Positions 17,179-25,822 of a stretch of 64,000 bases of DNA are shown piece by piece. A program made the position numbers and the translations under genes. Below the pieces are notes generated by a model, which saw only the letters and a program-made list of their open reading frames with translations, searched no databases and had not been told where the DNA came from. The DNA is from Vibrio mimicus CAIM 602. GTDB taxonomy: Bacteria > Pseudomonadota > Gammaproteobacteria > Enterobacterales > Vibrionaceae. Location: contig NZ_AOMO01000027.1 in assembly GCF_000338875.1 (NCBI RefSeq), forward strand, positions 62,001 through 126,000. The letters are read 5' to 3'. How positions within the stretch are numbered: the stretch's first letter is position 1; each line of letters opens with the position of its first letter.

Positions 17179-17430
17179 ATGAAAAATGAACTGGAACCGA
17201 GCAAAGTGTTGTCAGCGTACGAGAAGGTAATGGAAAACGGCTCGCCGACTGAGTTTGGTAAGATCTATGAAGGTATAGAAGCCTATGCCGACTATGACGG
17301 TTATAACGTATTTATGCGTGGTAATGGGGTTGAGCTGAAAGTCGGTTTCCATAACACCTACCACTTGGAATACGAGCAAGAACACCTGCGTGATAGTTTC
17401 TTGAAAAAACTCAGTATGTTAGCCAAGTAA
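17179..17430 (+). CDS. Small conserved-looking protein, possibly DUF3081
   Basis: An 83-residue acidic soluble protein, MKNELEPSKVLSAYEK at the start, with a central FDGY/YDGYNVF-type segment and a C-terminal helix. It resembles the short DUF3081 family as I recall it, which has no known function. The ATG at 17179 follows GAGGGACAAGATC; an in-frame codon at 17164 lacks such a site. It has its own terminator. No membrane segment or signal peptide. Confidence 0.65.
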   Translation: MKNELEPSKVLSAYEKVMENGSPTEFGKIYEGIEAYADYDGYNVFMRGNGVELKVGFHNTYHLEYEQEHLRDSFLKKLSMLAK

Positions 17431-17443
17431 AAGGCCGGAAAAC

Positions 17444-17476
17444 AAAGCCCTGAGCGTTTCTCGGCATCAGGGCTTT
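17444..17476. terminator. Stem-loop between convergent genes
   Basis: AAAGCCCTGA (17444-17453) is complementary to TCAGGGCTTT (17467-17476), with a 13-base loop. It separates the small gene from the convergent DUF1704 gene. Confidence 0.7.
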
Positions 17477-17503
17477 AGGAGAAAGATCCGGTATTTGGGC
17501 CAA

Positions 17504-19495
17504 TTAGTGGCGTAGTGACTCAATCAAATATTTAAGAGTCGGCTCTGGCTCACTGCCTAAATCATCAAATCGAAATTGTGGCTTGATCAACCAGCCGCGC
17601 TCAACCAGCTCGTCGATCAAATCGAGATACTGATAGCTGCATTTGCCAACCAGCAGGTTATCTAAGCTGCGTTTTTGTGCTTGCTGCAAGGTGTTAATAA
17701 AGCCCTCTAGGTAAAGGTGATCCTTGGTGAACCCGCCGCCGCGATAAACCCGCGTTGTCGTGACAAAAGCACTTTCTCGATCCACACCATACTCTTCAGT
17801 GAGATAGCTGAAGGTTTGGTAGAAATTGTGCTCTTTGAGCATGGAATCGACAGCCAACACCCGAGTGGCCAAGGTTTTGAGTCGCTCATGCGACATATAA
17901 CCTGCCTTATATTCTGCCAAAATGGCCAAGCCTTCTTGTGATTCGGTGGCTCCGGGTAAACCAATCGAAAATACTCGTAAAGGCTGCATGCGACCATTAA
18001 AGGTAGTGGCTAGGTGTACGCCAATTTCATGTTGAATGAGGCGCTGTATTTCGGCATGCGAATACATCACTTTGCTGTTCAGATACAAGGTTGGTGGTTT
18101 TTTGCCACTCACCATAGCGCGTGCTGCCAGCGACGCAGTCGGGGTGATATGGCAGTGCATACCCCATTCCTGCGCTTTTTTCAGCATGATTTCTGCCGCT
18201 TGGTCAGCGTTATACACTTGTCCTTTTTCTTCGGGCAAGGTTTTGGCGTAGAGCAGGAACTTGGCGTTTTCTATCGCCGTGCGATTGGGACGTCCATAAA
18301 AGCGCAGCGAGTTATAAAGAAAAGATTCTTGACCAATGCTCGTGAGCAGGTCGATCTTTTCGCTCAGCTTATCGACCATAGAGCTATAGAGCTGTTTTAA
18401 GTCAGGATCGGAAATCGTATCAACTGGCAGTTGATAAAGATGCTGCTTAAATTCATTGGCGTTGATCGGCAACTGCTTGTAGCGAAATTCCGGTTTATAG
18501 CGACTCGGGGCCGATTCAAAGCGTTTCTGCTCAATATTGATATTGGTTGGGTTGACGTACTTGAGCGTTTCAACTTTGCGAGTCAGTTTGGACAGTGCAT
18601 CATCAATGGTCAAAATCGCAGGCTCGATGGATGAACCAAGCATTTTCGCTTTGCTGATCCGGCGGCGGTTATGGCGACGCTGAAAGTAAGCACTGGTTTG
18701 ACTGAGAGCACCTTTGAGACCGCTGCACAGCGCGTTCAATACCAAGGGGTAAACCGTGCCCGTATCTTCTTCCATAAAGACTTTTTTCACTTCAGTTGGT
18801 AGCACCAAAGTACGGTCAAAATGGGCGTTGGTATGAGCGATCAGATAACCACGGCCTTCGAACACAGCGTTGATTTCGGTTTTGTTTTCAATGTGCGGTA
18901 GCTGGATTTTACTCAGTTCAGCGCAAAAGCGCTTCACTACCGAGCCCCAGCGTTGCATGTCGATTTGCGCCGTGCCCACGTTAAATACCGGCGATGGCTT
19001 ATCGCCAAGCTGCTTATAGTTGTAGGCATACATATCGAACACAATGACCATGCCGTGCATGGCTTCGAGTTTGCGGATCAACGCTTCGTAGAGCTGATAA
19101 AATTCGCTATGTTTGCGATGGCTTTCAGTGCGCTGCTTATCGCTTAACGGACGATTCCAAGCCGACTTATAGCGGGTGCTGAGGGTTTTGGCGCGGTTTA
19201 GGTCGTACTCGAAACGGGAATCGAGGCCACATAAAGTAATGGGCTGTGATGCGATGAACTGATCGGTATATGGCGCTTCTTCGAGATTGCGCTCGGTCTT
19301 GCTGAGCTGGCACTGTTTAAGCAGATCGTCGCGTAGACGGCTTCCAGCATGGATAGCGGTACACACTACTGGTAGATAGTTTTCTATCTTAATGAAGCAG
19401 CCAGCGGATTCGAGTTCTCCTGCGAAAGGTTGTTCTCGCTGGATCAGCGATAGCATCTCTTCAAGAGAATAAACGTTGGAAACTGGGTTGGGCAT
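17504..19495 (-). CDS. DUF1704 (QEGLA-motif) putative metallopeptidase
   Basis: A 663-residue protein with two parts: an N-terminal region like N-formylglutamate amidohydrolase (about 20-270) and a C-terminal DUF1704 domain. The latter shows HEIGVH and, further on, the QEGLA motif, giving the HExxxH plus Glu zinc pattern. DUF1704 is the bacterial relative of the animal MATCAP tyrosine carboxypeptidases, so a carboxypeptidase-like activity is likely; the bacterial substrate is unknown. I place the start at 19495 (MPNPVSN) because GGGGGTAAG lies just before it; an upstream ATG at 19534 has no such site. The gene stands next to maoP on the same strand with an 81-bp gap. Confidence 0.8.
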   Translation of the reverse strand: MPNPVSNVYSLEEMLSLIQREQPFAGELESAGCFIKIENYLPVVCTAIHAGSRLRDDLLKQCQLSKTERNLEEAPYTDQFIASQPITLCGLDSRFEYDLNRAKTLSTRYKSAWNRPLSDKQRTESHRKHSEFYQLYEALIRKLEAMHGMVIVFDMYAYNYKQLGDKPSPVFNVGTAQIDMQRWGSVVKRFCAELSKIQLPHIENKTEINAVFEGRGYLIAHTNAHFDRTLVLPTEVKKVFMEEDTGTVYPLVLNALCSGLKGALSQTSAYFQRRHNRRRISKAKMLGSSIEPAILTIDDALSKLTRKVETLKYVNPTNINIEQKRFESAPSRYKPEFRYKQLPINANEFKQHLYQLPVDTISDPDLKQLYSSMVDKLSEKIDLLTSIGQESFLYNSLRFYGRPNRTAIENAKFLLYAKTLPEEKGQVYNADQAAEIMLKKAQEWGMHCHITPTASLAARAMVSGKKPPTLYLNSKVMYSHAEIQRLIQHEIGVHLATTFNGRMQPLRVFSIGLPGATESQEGLAILAEYKAGYMSHERLKTLATRVLAVDSMLKEHNFYQTFSYLTEEYGVDRESAFVTTTRVYRGGGFTKDHLYLEGFINTLQQAQKRSLDNLLVGKCSYQYLDLIDELVERGWLIKPQFRFDDLGSEPEPTLKYLIESLRH

Positions 19496-19576
19496 CTTAC
19501 CCCCAAAAAGGGACGCAAATTCTCGTCCATCCATGCTGGATGGGCTACAAACTGATGATGTAGCCCGAGGGAGGAA

Positions 19577-19936
19577 TTAATCTTCCTCAGTCAAGCTTGG
19601 CTCGTCGTCGGTGTAATCTTCAACGCCATCAGGCTTGTTGCGGCCATTCAAGGTATGGAAACGCTTGCGACCACGAGCTAAACGGGTGTATTTCAACCAA
19701 GCTTTTTCTAGCTTGCTTTCTGCCAACTCTGGATTTTCTAGCACTTTCAAGAAATGCTCTTCTTCAGCATTTTCGGGGGGTAGCTCACCACTCTCCAAAC
19801 CGAGCATAGTGTCACCATACAGAGTTAGGATATTCTCTTCTGCTAGAGTAAAGTCTCCAGATTTAGCAAAGCCTCTTGGGAACTTCTTAGTATCGAAAAA
19901 ACGTTTTTTTCCTTGACGAAATGCTGTCTCAGACAT
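19577..19936 (-). CDS. maoP: MaoP, macrodomain Ori organisation protein (DUF413, YifE-like)
   Basis: A 119-residue protein with the DUF413 features FDTKKFPRGFAKSGDFT and, near the end, KRFHTLNG and EDYTDDE. E. coli MaoP (YifE, 112 residues) organises the origin macrodomain through a cis site near its own gene. Here, as in E. coli, it is divergent from a LysR-type gene that looks like hdfR, so this is the conserved yifE-hdfR neighbourhood. If the window is chromosome II, the pair sits on the secondary replicon. The acidic tail (EPSLTEED) is slightly longer than in E. coli. Confidence 0.88.
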   Translation of the reverse strand: MSETAFRQGKKRFFDTKKFPRGFAKSGDFTLAEENILTLYGDTMLGLESGELPPENAEEEHFLKVLENPELAESKLEKAWLKYTRLARGRKRFHTLNGRNKPDGVEDYTDDEPSLTEED

Positions 19937-19968
19937 GTCAACCTCGTGTGAATATGTTCAACCACCGT

Positions 19969-19983
19969 GTAACCGTGGGTTAC
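19969..19983. promoter_or_regulatory. Palindrome in the maoP-hdfR divergent region
   Basis: GTAACC (19969-19974) and GGTTAC (19978-19983) flank GTG. It lies 32 bases upstream of maoP, between the two divergent genes. It may be an HdfR operator or a counterpart of the E. coli maoS site; there is no sequence proof for either. Confidence 0.35.
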
Positions 19984-20086
19984 GGCGAAAGTTAGGCGTA
20001 ATCTTCGGAAAAGAAAAACAAAAATTTTTTATCGTCATAATACTTCTTACTTGTTAATCTTCATGGGTAACATCAGAGGAAACTAT

Positions 20087-20992
20087 ATGGACGTAAAAGT
20101 CTTTCGCACCTTTCTTGAATTAGCCAAAGTCCGTCACTTTGGTCGTGCTGCTGAAAATCTGTATTTAACTCAGGCGGCGGTGAGTGCGCGCATCAAACAG
20201 CTGGAAAATCATTTCGATGCTCAACTGTTTACCCGTGATCGGAATAACATCAAATTGACCTCCGCGGGTGAGCGTTTAGTGGGGTACGCCGAGGTCATGG
20301 TTGCAACGCTCCAGCAAGCCAAATTTGAATTGTCGCTGGAAAGCGGTAAGGCATTGCAGCTTACCTTGGGCGGTACTCCCAACATTTGGGATGCGTATTT
20401 ACAGCACTGTTTAAGCCGAATTACGGATACGTTTGAAGGCTATGGTTTTCTGGCGGAAGTAATGGGTCGCGAACAATTGAATCGTGGCTTACTTGAGCGC
20501 ACTTTAGATATGGCATTTGCACTGGATCCGATCAAAGCGGAAGAGCTGCAGTGTAAAAAAGTGGCCGATCTGGTTTTGGTTTTGGTTTCCACCCGACCCG
20601 ATGATGCCGAAAGCGTCTTTGAAAATCGTTATGTCTATGTGGACTGGGGATCACGCTTTGCTTCTGAGCATGCGGATCGCCACCCCAAAGCTCCCGCTCC
20701 GTTTTTAAGAACGTCGACAGCAAGAATTGCTCTCGATTTTATTCTTGAGAAAGGGGGAAGTGCTTACTTACCGGAAACCATGGCGTTGCCGTTGCTTGAA
20801 TCGGGAGAACTGTATCGAGTGTCTGAGGTCAATGAATGGCAGCGACCGCTTTATTTGAGCTATCGTAAAAACAGCTCATCAATTGAGGCGATTGTCCAAG
20901 TCGAAAAATTGATGAAATCTCTCGATCCAATGACAACTGTTCGTAATTTGGGAAAAGTAGACGCGGTTTTAAACCATAGTGTTGAAGGCTGA
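20087..20992 (+). CDS. hdfR: LysR-family regulator, HdfR-like
   Basis: A 301-residue LysR-type regulator. The winged helix-turn-helix occupies about 1-60 (ENLYLTQAAVSARIKQLE), followed by a short linker and a periplasmic-binding-protein-like effector domain to about 290. The ATG at 20087 (MDVKVFRTFLELAKV) follows AGAGGAAAC and is the standard HdfR start; an upstream codon at 20051 is less likely. HdfR in E. coli represses flhDC and is divergent from maoP, exactly as here. Whether it controls flagellar genes in a Vibrio, which has no flhDC, is doubtful. Confidence 0.85.
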   Translation: MDVKVFRTFLELAKVRHFGRAAENLYLTQAAVSARIKQLENHFDAQLFTRDRNNIKLTSAGERLVGYAEVMVATLQQAKFELSLESGKALQLTLGGTPNIWDAYLQHCLSRITDTFEGYGFLAEVMGREQLNRGLLERTLDMAFALDPIKAEELQCKKVADLVLVLVSTRPDDAESVFENRYVYVDWGSRFASEHADRHPKAPAPFLRTSTARIALDFILEKGGSAYLPETMALPLLESGELYRVSEVNEWQRPLYLSYRKNSSSIEAIVQVEKLMKSLDPMTTVRNLGKVDAVLNHSVEG

Positions 20993-21013
20993 TAGCCGTT
21001 GAGTATTGAAAAC

Positions 21014-21044
21014 AAAGGGGAATCGTTAGAAACGATTCCCCTTT
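21014..21044. terminator. Bidirectional terminator between hdfR and doxX
   Basis: AAAGGGGAATCGTT (21014-21027) pairs perfectly with AACGATTCCCCTTT (21031-21044) around a three-base loop. It separates two convergent genes. Confidence 0.85.
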
Positions 21045-21069
21045 GAGGTGTAATCAATCCAGCTATGGG

Positions 21070-21513
21070 TTACGACCAGCGTTTGGCGAGCAGATTATCT
21101 ACACTCAGACGTCCCGCTCCGGAAATCAGTAATGACATTGAACCAGCCAGCAGCGCTAAACCAAACTCGTAACCACCGTTCGCCAAAAACAAACCGCTGC
21201 TGAAATGCACACTAAAAATCGCCACCAACATAGTGACAGATAATACTAAAGCGGCTGGGCGGGTCAGAACGCCAAGTAAAATCGCCAAGCCACCGAAAAA
21301 TTCGCCGCTGCCGGCTAAAAAAGCCATTGCAACGCCCGGTTCTAAACCAATAGAAGCCATCCATTGACCAGTGCCTTCTAAACCATAGCCACCAAACCAA
21401 CCAAACAATTTCTGCGCACCGTGAGCCATAAAAATAATGGCCAGAGGAAGACGCAGTGCTAAAGGTGCCCAAGAACTTGGTGAAGTGAGAGTGGTTTTCA
21501 ATAATGTACGCAT
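21070..21513 (-). CDS. DoxX family membrane protein
   Basis: A 147-residue inner-membrane protein with four hydrophobic segments and the DoxX features LPLAIIFMAHGAQKLFGWFGG near the N-terminus and GSGEFFGGLAILLG in the middle. DoxX proteins are often tied to oxidative stress or thiosulfate/quinone chemistry, but the bacterial role is poorly known. The ATG at 21513 (MRTLLKTT) follows AGGA by nine bases; the codon at 21540 lacks a site. It is divergent from the alkylation-repair genes. Confidence 0.8.
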   Translation of the reverse strand: MRTLLKTTLTSPSSWAPLALRLPLAIIFMAHGAQKLFGWFGGYGLEGTGQWMASIGLEPGVAMAFLAGSGEFFGGLAILLGVLTRPAALVLSVTMLVAIFSVHFSSGLFLANGGYEFGLALLAGSMSLLISGAGRLSVDNLLAKRWS

Positions 21514-21550
21514 GATCAAATCCTGTCGGTTGATTCCCATCCCACTCGAC

Positions 21551-21571
21551 GTAACTTCAGTAGTTTGGGTT
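21551..21571 (+). repeat. Dispersed intergenic repeat, copy 3 (short)
   Basis: Reads AACTTCAGTAGTTTGGGTT, keeping the AGTAGTTTGGGT core of the other copies with a degraded left part. It lies between doxX and the Ada-AlkA gene. Confidence 0.5.
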
Positions 21572-21782
21572 GAAATTTTTGAATGATAAAAATGGTCTGT
21601 GTGTTCGATGGAGAGGAGTGTATGTAATGCAGCTTGCTAATAAAATCTGCACTGAATGATGTTCTTGTTCGAAAATATCGAATGAACTTTTCCGGTTAAT
21701 CTCAATATTCAGTTCCGAAAATGGCTAGCGTAGGGATCAGAAGTCCGTAGACTAACGGTAAACAAGCGCAGGAGAGAGCGAA

Positions 21783-23140
21783 ATGACATCGCTGAATGAA
21801 TACACTACGGAAGAGTACCAGCGTGCGCGGATGAGCCGAGATCCACGTTTTGATGGCCGCTTTTTTGTGGCGGTGAAAACAACCGGGATTTTTTGTCGTC
21901 CGATTTGTCCGGCAAATTTACCCAAAGAAGAAAATGTGGAGTATTTCACCACTCAAGCTCAGGCTGTTTCGGCGGGCTATCGCCCATGTTTGCGTTGCCG
22001 ACCGGAGAGCGCACCCAATTCATGGGCTTGGAAAGGGGCAGAAACTACTTTTTTACGTGCTTTGAAGTTGATTGAGCAAGGGGAACTGCAAGGCAATCTG
22101 GATGAGTTAGCCGCTCGGTTAGGCATCAGTGATCGCTATTTGCGTCAGTTGTTTCAACGCCATTTAGGACTACCACCCAAGCAGTATGCCCAGATCCAGC
22201 AATTGATGTTCGCCAAGCAGCTTCTGCATTCGAGCCAAATTTCCATTACGGAAGTGGCTTATGCCAGTGGTTTTCAAAGTACTCGTCGCTTCAATGATGC
22301 GTTTCAAAAGCTTTTCCGTTTGACTCCAACGCAAGTGCGACGTGATCGAACGGACTTACCCTCTCGTAATCAACTCACGTTGGCTTTTCGCGGGCCATTT
22401 GACTGGGCGCACATGCTGGATTTCTATCGCCTGAGAGCAATTGAGGGCATGGAATTGGTCGATGAACAAAGTTATCAGCGTCATTTTGTACTCGGTGAAG
22501 GAAAGGGTTGGTTTAAGGCAAGCATGGGGGAGTCCCACTTACAGATTGAGTTTGAAATGGAACGCTTAAGTGATTTGCGCCATTTGGTTGCTCGGTTAAG
22601 ACGAATGTTTGATCTGGATGCCGACCTGATCACGATTGAGGCACAGTTGGCGCAAGTTGCGCCGGGTTGGTGATTCGCTCTGGGATCCGCATTCCAGGAG
22701 TGTGGAATGCTTGGGAAGCGGGCGTTCGCGCTGTGTTAGGTCAACAAGTTTCGGTAAAAGCGGCCATTGGGCAATTGAATTTGTTGGCATCGCAGCTTAC
22801 TGCTTCTGAAGGTTCGGAACGCTATTTCCCGACTCCGGAGCAGGTGAATGCGCACGATTTAAGTTTTTTACGTATGCCTCAAAGACGTAAAGAGACATTA
22901 AAGCGGTTGGCTGAGTATGTGTTGCTGCATCCGATGGATCCGCCCTCGGAGTGGTTACAGCTGAGTGGCATTGGTCCATGGACTGTCGACTACGCTCAGT
23001 TACGTGGTGAATCGCAAAGCGATCGATTTTTAACGGGTGATCTGGTGGTCAAAAAAGCACTGGCTCAGTTCCCCTTGCTGACCGCGGAGTCTGTTGCCCC
23101 GTGGGGCAGCTATGCCACTTTTCATTGTTGGAGCCATTAA
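21783..23140 (+). pseudogene. Ada-AlkA fusion: methyl-sensing regulator plus 3-methyladenine glycosylase, frameshifted
   Basis: A fusion of an Ada-type zinc domain (Cys38, Cys42, Cys69, Cys72), an AraC-type DNA-binding domain (about 85-190) and an AlkA glycosylase (from about 200). The frame breaks at 22664-22666: the first frame ends QVAPGW and the second resumes VIRSGIRIPGVWNAWEAG. Restoring one G gives about 452 residues. The later part keeps the HhH motif and catalytic Asp in GIGPWTVDYAQLRG. The intact protein would sense methyl phosphotriesters and excise alkylated bases. It begins behind AGGAG and abuts ogt directly (TAAATG), so together they hold the parts of Ada, AlkA and Ogt. As given, the glycosylase active site is lost from the first product. 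Confidence 0.82.
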
Positions 23141-23614
23141 ATGAAAAACTTTACTTACTATGAATCGCCGTTGGGCAGAATGACTCTGCAAGCCGATCAA
23201 CAGGGTTTACTTGGGGTGTGGTTTGCTACTCAAACGACTCAACCTGAGCATTTGGGCGACTATGCAACAGAATGTCCTATACTTAACAAAGCGATACAGC
23301 AGTTGGACGAGTATTTTGCAGGCCAACGTACTCAGTTTGATTTGCCACTCGCGGCGCGCGGTACAGCATTTCAGCAATCAGTTTGGCACGCGCTATGCAG
23401 TATTCCTTATGGGGAAATTTGGAGTTATCAGCAACTGGCTGAGGCGATAGGTAACCCTAAGGCAGTGAGGGCGGTTGGGCTTGCTAATGGCAAAAACCCT
23501 ATTTCGGTCATTGTTCCTTGCCATCGTGTGGTGGGGAAAAATGGTAAACTTACCGGATATGCAGGTGGTTTAGAACGCAAAGCCTTTTTGCTCGAGTTGG
23601 AGCAGCGAGAGTAA
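23141..23614 (+). CDS. ogt: Methylated-DNA-protein-cysteine methyltransferase
   Basis: A 157-residue suicide enzyme that takes methyl groups from O6-methylguanine onto its own cysteine. The active site is Cys127 in IVPCHRVVG; the Tyr-Ser-rich start (MKNFTYYESPLG) and the GLANGKNP segment are typical. It has no N-terminal Ada domain; that part sits in the gene before it, whose stop codon touches this start codon. It is probably co-transcribed with that gene and with the lipoprotein after it, which follows at 11 bases. Confidence 0.92.
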   Translation: MKNFTYYESPLGRMTLQADQQGLLGVWFATQTTQPEHLGDYATECPILNKAIQQLDEYFAGQRTQFDLPLAARGTAFQQSVWHALCSIPYGEIWSYQQLAEAIGNPKAVRAVGLANGKNPISVIVPCHRVVGKNGKLTGYAGGLERKAFLLELEQRE

Positions 23615-23624
23615 GGATAACCAT

Positions 23625-24026
23625 ATGGATTGGGTCACATCGAAACGCATTATTCTCATCATGGCTGTATTGCTATTAGGCGGCTGTTTCCAAGAAGAAT
23701 TGGAGAATTTCGTGAATCGGGAGACCCTAGCGTTCAATGGTCTGTACGATAACCCCCACAATAAGGATATTTTGGAATTCCGGCAGGGCATCGTCTACAT
23801 CCATTCTTCGGATCAAAAGTGGGAGCGCCCTTTTAGCGTGGAAGGGAAAACATTACGGATCCAGATCCGTAACAGTTCCAAAGAAAAGCGAGATGACTTG
23901 TTCATGACCATTCATGGTGGTGGAGAAGTCTTGACCTGTAATGCCTGTGCCATGTTTCATCTGAGTAACAACTGGGTCAAGCTCAATGCTGAACCGCAAG
24001 GCTTTAAGCCAACTGAAATAAAATAA
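23625..24026 (+). CDS. Small lipoprotein of unknown function
   Basis: A 133-residue protein with a lipoprotein signal ending LLGGC (Cys21), so it should be acylated and anchored in the envelope. The mature part is rich in beta-strand patterns and has a CNAC pair at about 108-111, possibly a disulfide or metal site. The start follows AAGGATAACC. It lies 10 bases after ogt and before a terminator, so it may share that transcript, but a link to DNA repair is not evident. I do not recognise the family. Confidence 0.65.
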   Translation: MDWVTSKRIILIMAVLLLGGCFQEELENFVNRETLAFNGLYDNPHNKDILEFRQGIVYIHSSDQKWERPFSVEGKTLRIQIRNSSKEKRDDLFMTIHGGGEVLTCNACAMFHLSNNWVKLNAEPQGFKPTEIK

Positions 24027-24046
24027 GCCCGCTAAACGCGGGCTTA
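24024..24046 (+). terminator. Terminator after the repair-lipoprotein operon
   Basis: TAAGCCCGC (24024-24032) pairs with GCGGGCTTA (24038-24046) around a five-base loop; the stem starts at the lipoprotein stop codon. There is no T run, so it may rely on stem strength. Confidence 0.65.
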
Positions 24047-24147
24047 GGCGTGATAGACAAATCCCTACATTCACCTATCTATTGCACTTTTGACTCGAAG
24101 CCGCTGCGGTATTGAATGCAACGGCAACGAGTTCAGTTAGGTCGGCG

Positions 24148-25553
24148 TTACCACAGACCGATCACTTTCCACCATGCACCACCGATGAAGAAGAAAATCG
24201 GGATGACGATCAGAGTGAACACGAAACCAATCTTCCACCACTGTTTTAGGCTGTGGAAACCGGCACCAAACAAGATAGGAGCAGGGCCAGAAGAATAGTG
24301 AGTGGTCGACATGTAAAGGTTACTGAAGATACCAAGCACAATCGCTGCCAACATGGCTGGTGCGCCTGCCGCAATCGCAATCGCGAGGAAAGCGGAGTAC
24401 ATGGCACTAATGTGTGCCATTGCACTGGCCATTAAGTAGTGGCTATAGAAATACACCAGAAGCAAGATACCTAAAGTGGCGATCCAACCGTAACCCGCGA
24501 GTGACGCGCCAATCATACCGCCGAACCATTTAATAAAGCCGAGCTTGTTGAGTTCGCTTGCCATCATCACCAGTACCGCAAACCAAGTGATGGTATGCCA
24601 CGCTTCTTTTTCACCCAGAACCGCATCCCAAGTAATTGCTTTGGTAATAAGCAGGAACAACATACCCATGAGAGCCGTTACTGTGGCGTGAATGCCCAGC
24701 GTTGGCCCTAAAACCCAAAGTGTAACCATGCCAAGGAAGGTGATGCACACCATCCATTCATCACGGCTCATTTTGCCCATATCCGTCAGGTTCTTTTTCG
24801 CCAAAGCACGCATTTCTGGCGTCTTTTTGAGCTCAGGTGGAAAGAAGGTGTACATGGCCAGCGGAATGACGAACAGGCAGACTAATCCGGGGACAATGGC
24901 AGCTAACGCCCAGCCACCCCAAGTGATCGTGATCCCTTGTTCTGCTGCAAATTTAGCTGCGAGAGGGTTGCCGGCCATTGAGGTTAGGAACATGGCACAA
25001 GTGATCGCATTACACTGGAAAATACACTGTACTAAAAATGAACCAATGCGATTTTGTGTGCCTTTTTCTGGATCTGAGTCGTAGGCTGCCGCAACGGAGC
25101 GAAACAGTGGCGCGATGATACCACCACAACGTGCTGTAGTACTGGGAGTGGCAGGCGCGAACAGTAAGTCAGTCAACACTAAACCATAAGCCAACCCCAA
25201 TGAGTTGTGACCTAACTTAGAGATAAACCAATAACCGACTCGGCGACCAAAACCGGTACTAATGAAACCACGCGAAATAAAGAACGCGGCGGCAATCATC
25301 CAGATGGTTGGATCTGAAAAACCCGCGAGGGCGGCTTTAATGGGCAAAATGCCCAGTAATACAGTGGCACACAGCCCCATTAATGCCATGGCACCAAGGG
25401 TAAGGGAGCAAGGATCAAACTGAGTACCGTGGTAATAAACACGATCATCATTTGCCATGCTTTGGGTTCAAGGCCTTCGGGAACTGGCATAAACCACAGT
25501 AACCCACCAAATACGATTAAGGCGAGTAGCTTTAGGTTGCTTGATGAGAACAT
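24148..25553 (-). pseudogene. DASS-family (SLC13/CitT-type) anion transporter, one-base frameshift
   Basis: A membrane carrier of about 469 residues with roughly 12 helices, of the divalent anion:sodium symporter group that includes CitT and TtdT. Signature pieces are TPSTTARCGG in the first half and STTHYSSGPAPILFGAG in the second. The frame is broken at 25394-25395 on the plus strand: LAPLPL continues as GAMALMGL only if one G is restored on the coding strand. The ATG at 25553 follows GGAGGTGTAT. It is divergent from a CitA/CitB-like two-component pair, which probably controls it, so citrate, tartrate, succinate or a similar acid is the likely substrate. As given, the main frame lacks the first helix. 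Confidence 0.8.
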
Positions 25554-25822
25554 ATACACCTCCAATGTTTTTTTACTAACTTAGCCGTGGCGGTGTAAGA
25601 AATGCTGAGTCAAATCAAGTTTTATTATTCCTGATAAGATGCGTTTTAAGCTATGGGGGTGAGTGCAAAGCGGTTTTGTAAGCCACCTGAGATTAAAGCG
25701 GTTAAAAACATTAAATTCATAAAATTCATCCGTTCGATCTTGATCATATTTTTATGTTTTCGCGCCTTTGCCTTGGAGTGCATTACCGTATGCTTGGCCT
25801 AATTGCGTAAAGGATGACTGTA

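Noticed and set aside
21764..21770. AAGCGCA as an Ada box before the Ada-AlkA gene
   Set aside because: It overlaps the ribosome binding site, only 13 bases from the start codon, where an activator site is unlikely.
22667..23140. Separate 157-residue glycosylase gene
   Set aside because: It starts in the middle of the AlkA fold and joins the preceding frame with one added base; it is the rest of a broken gene.
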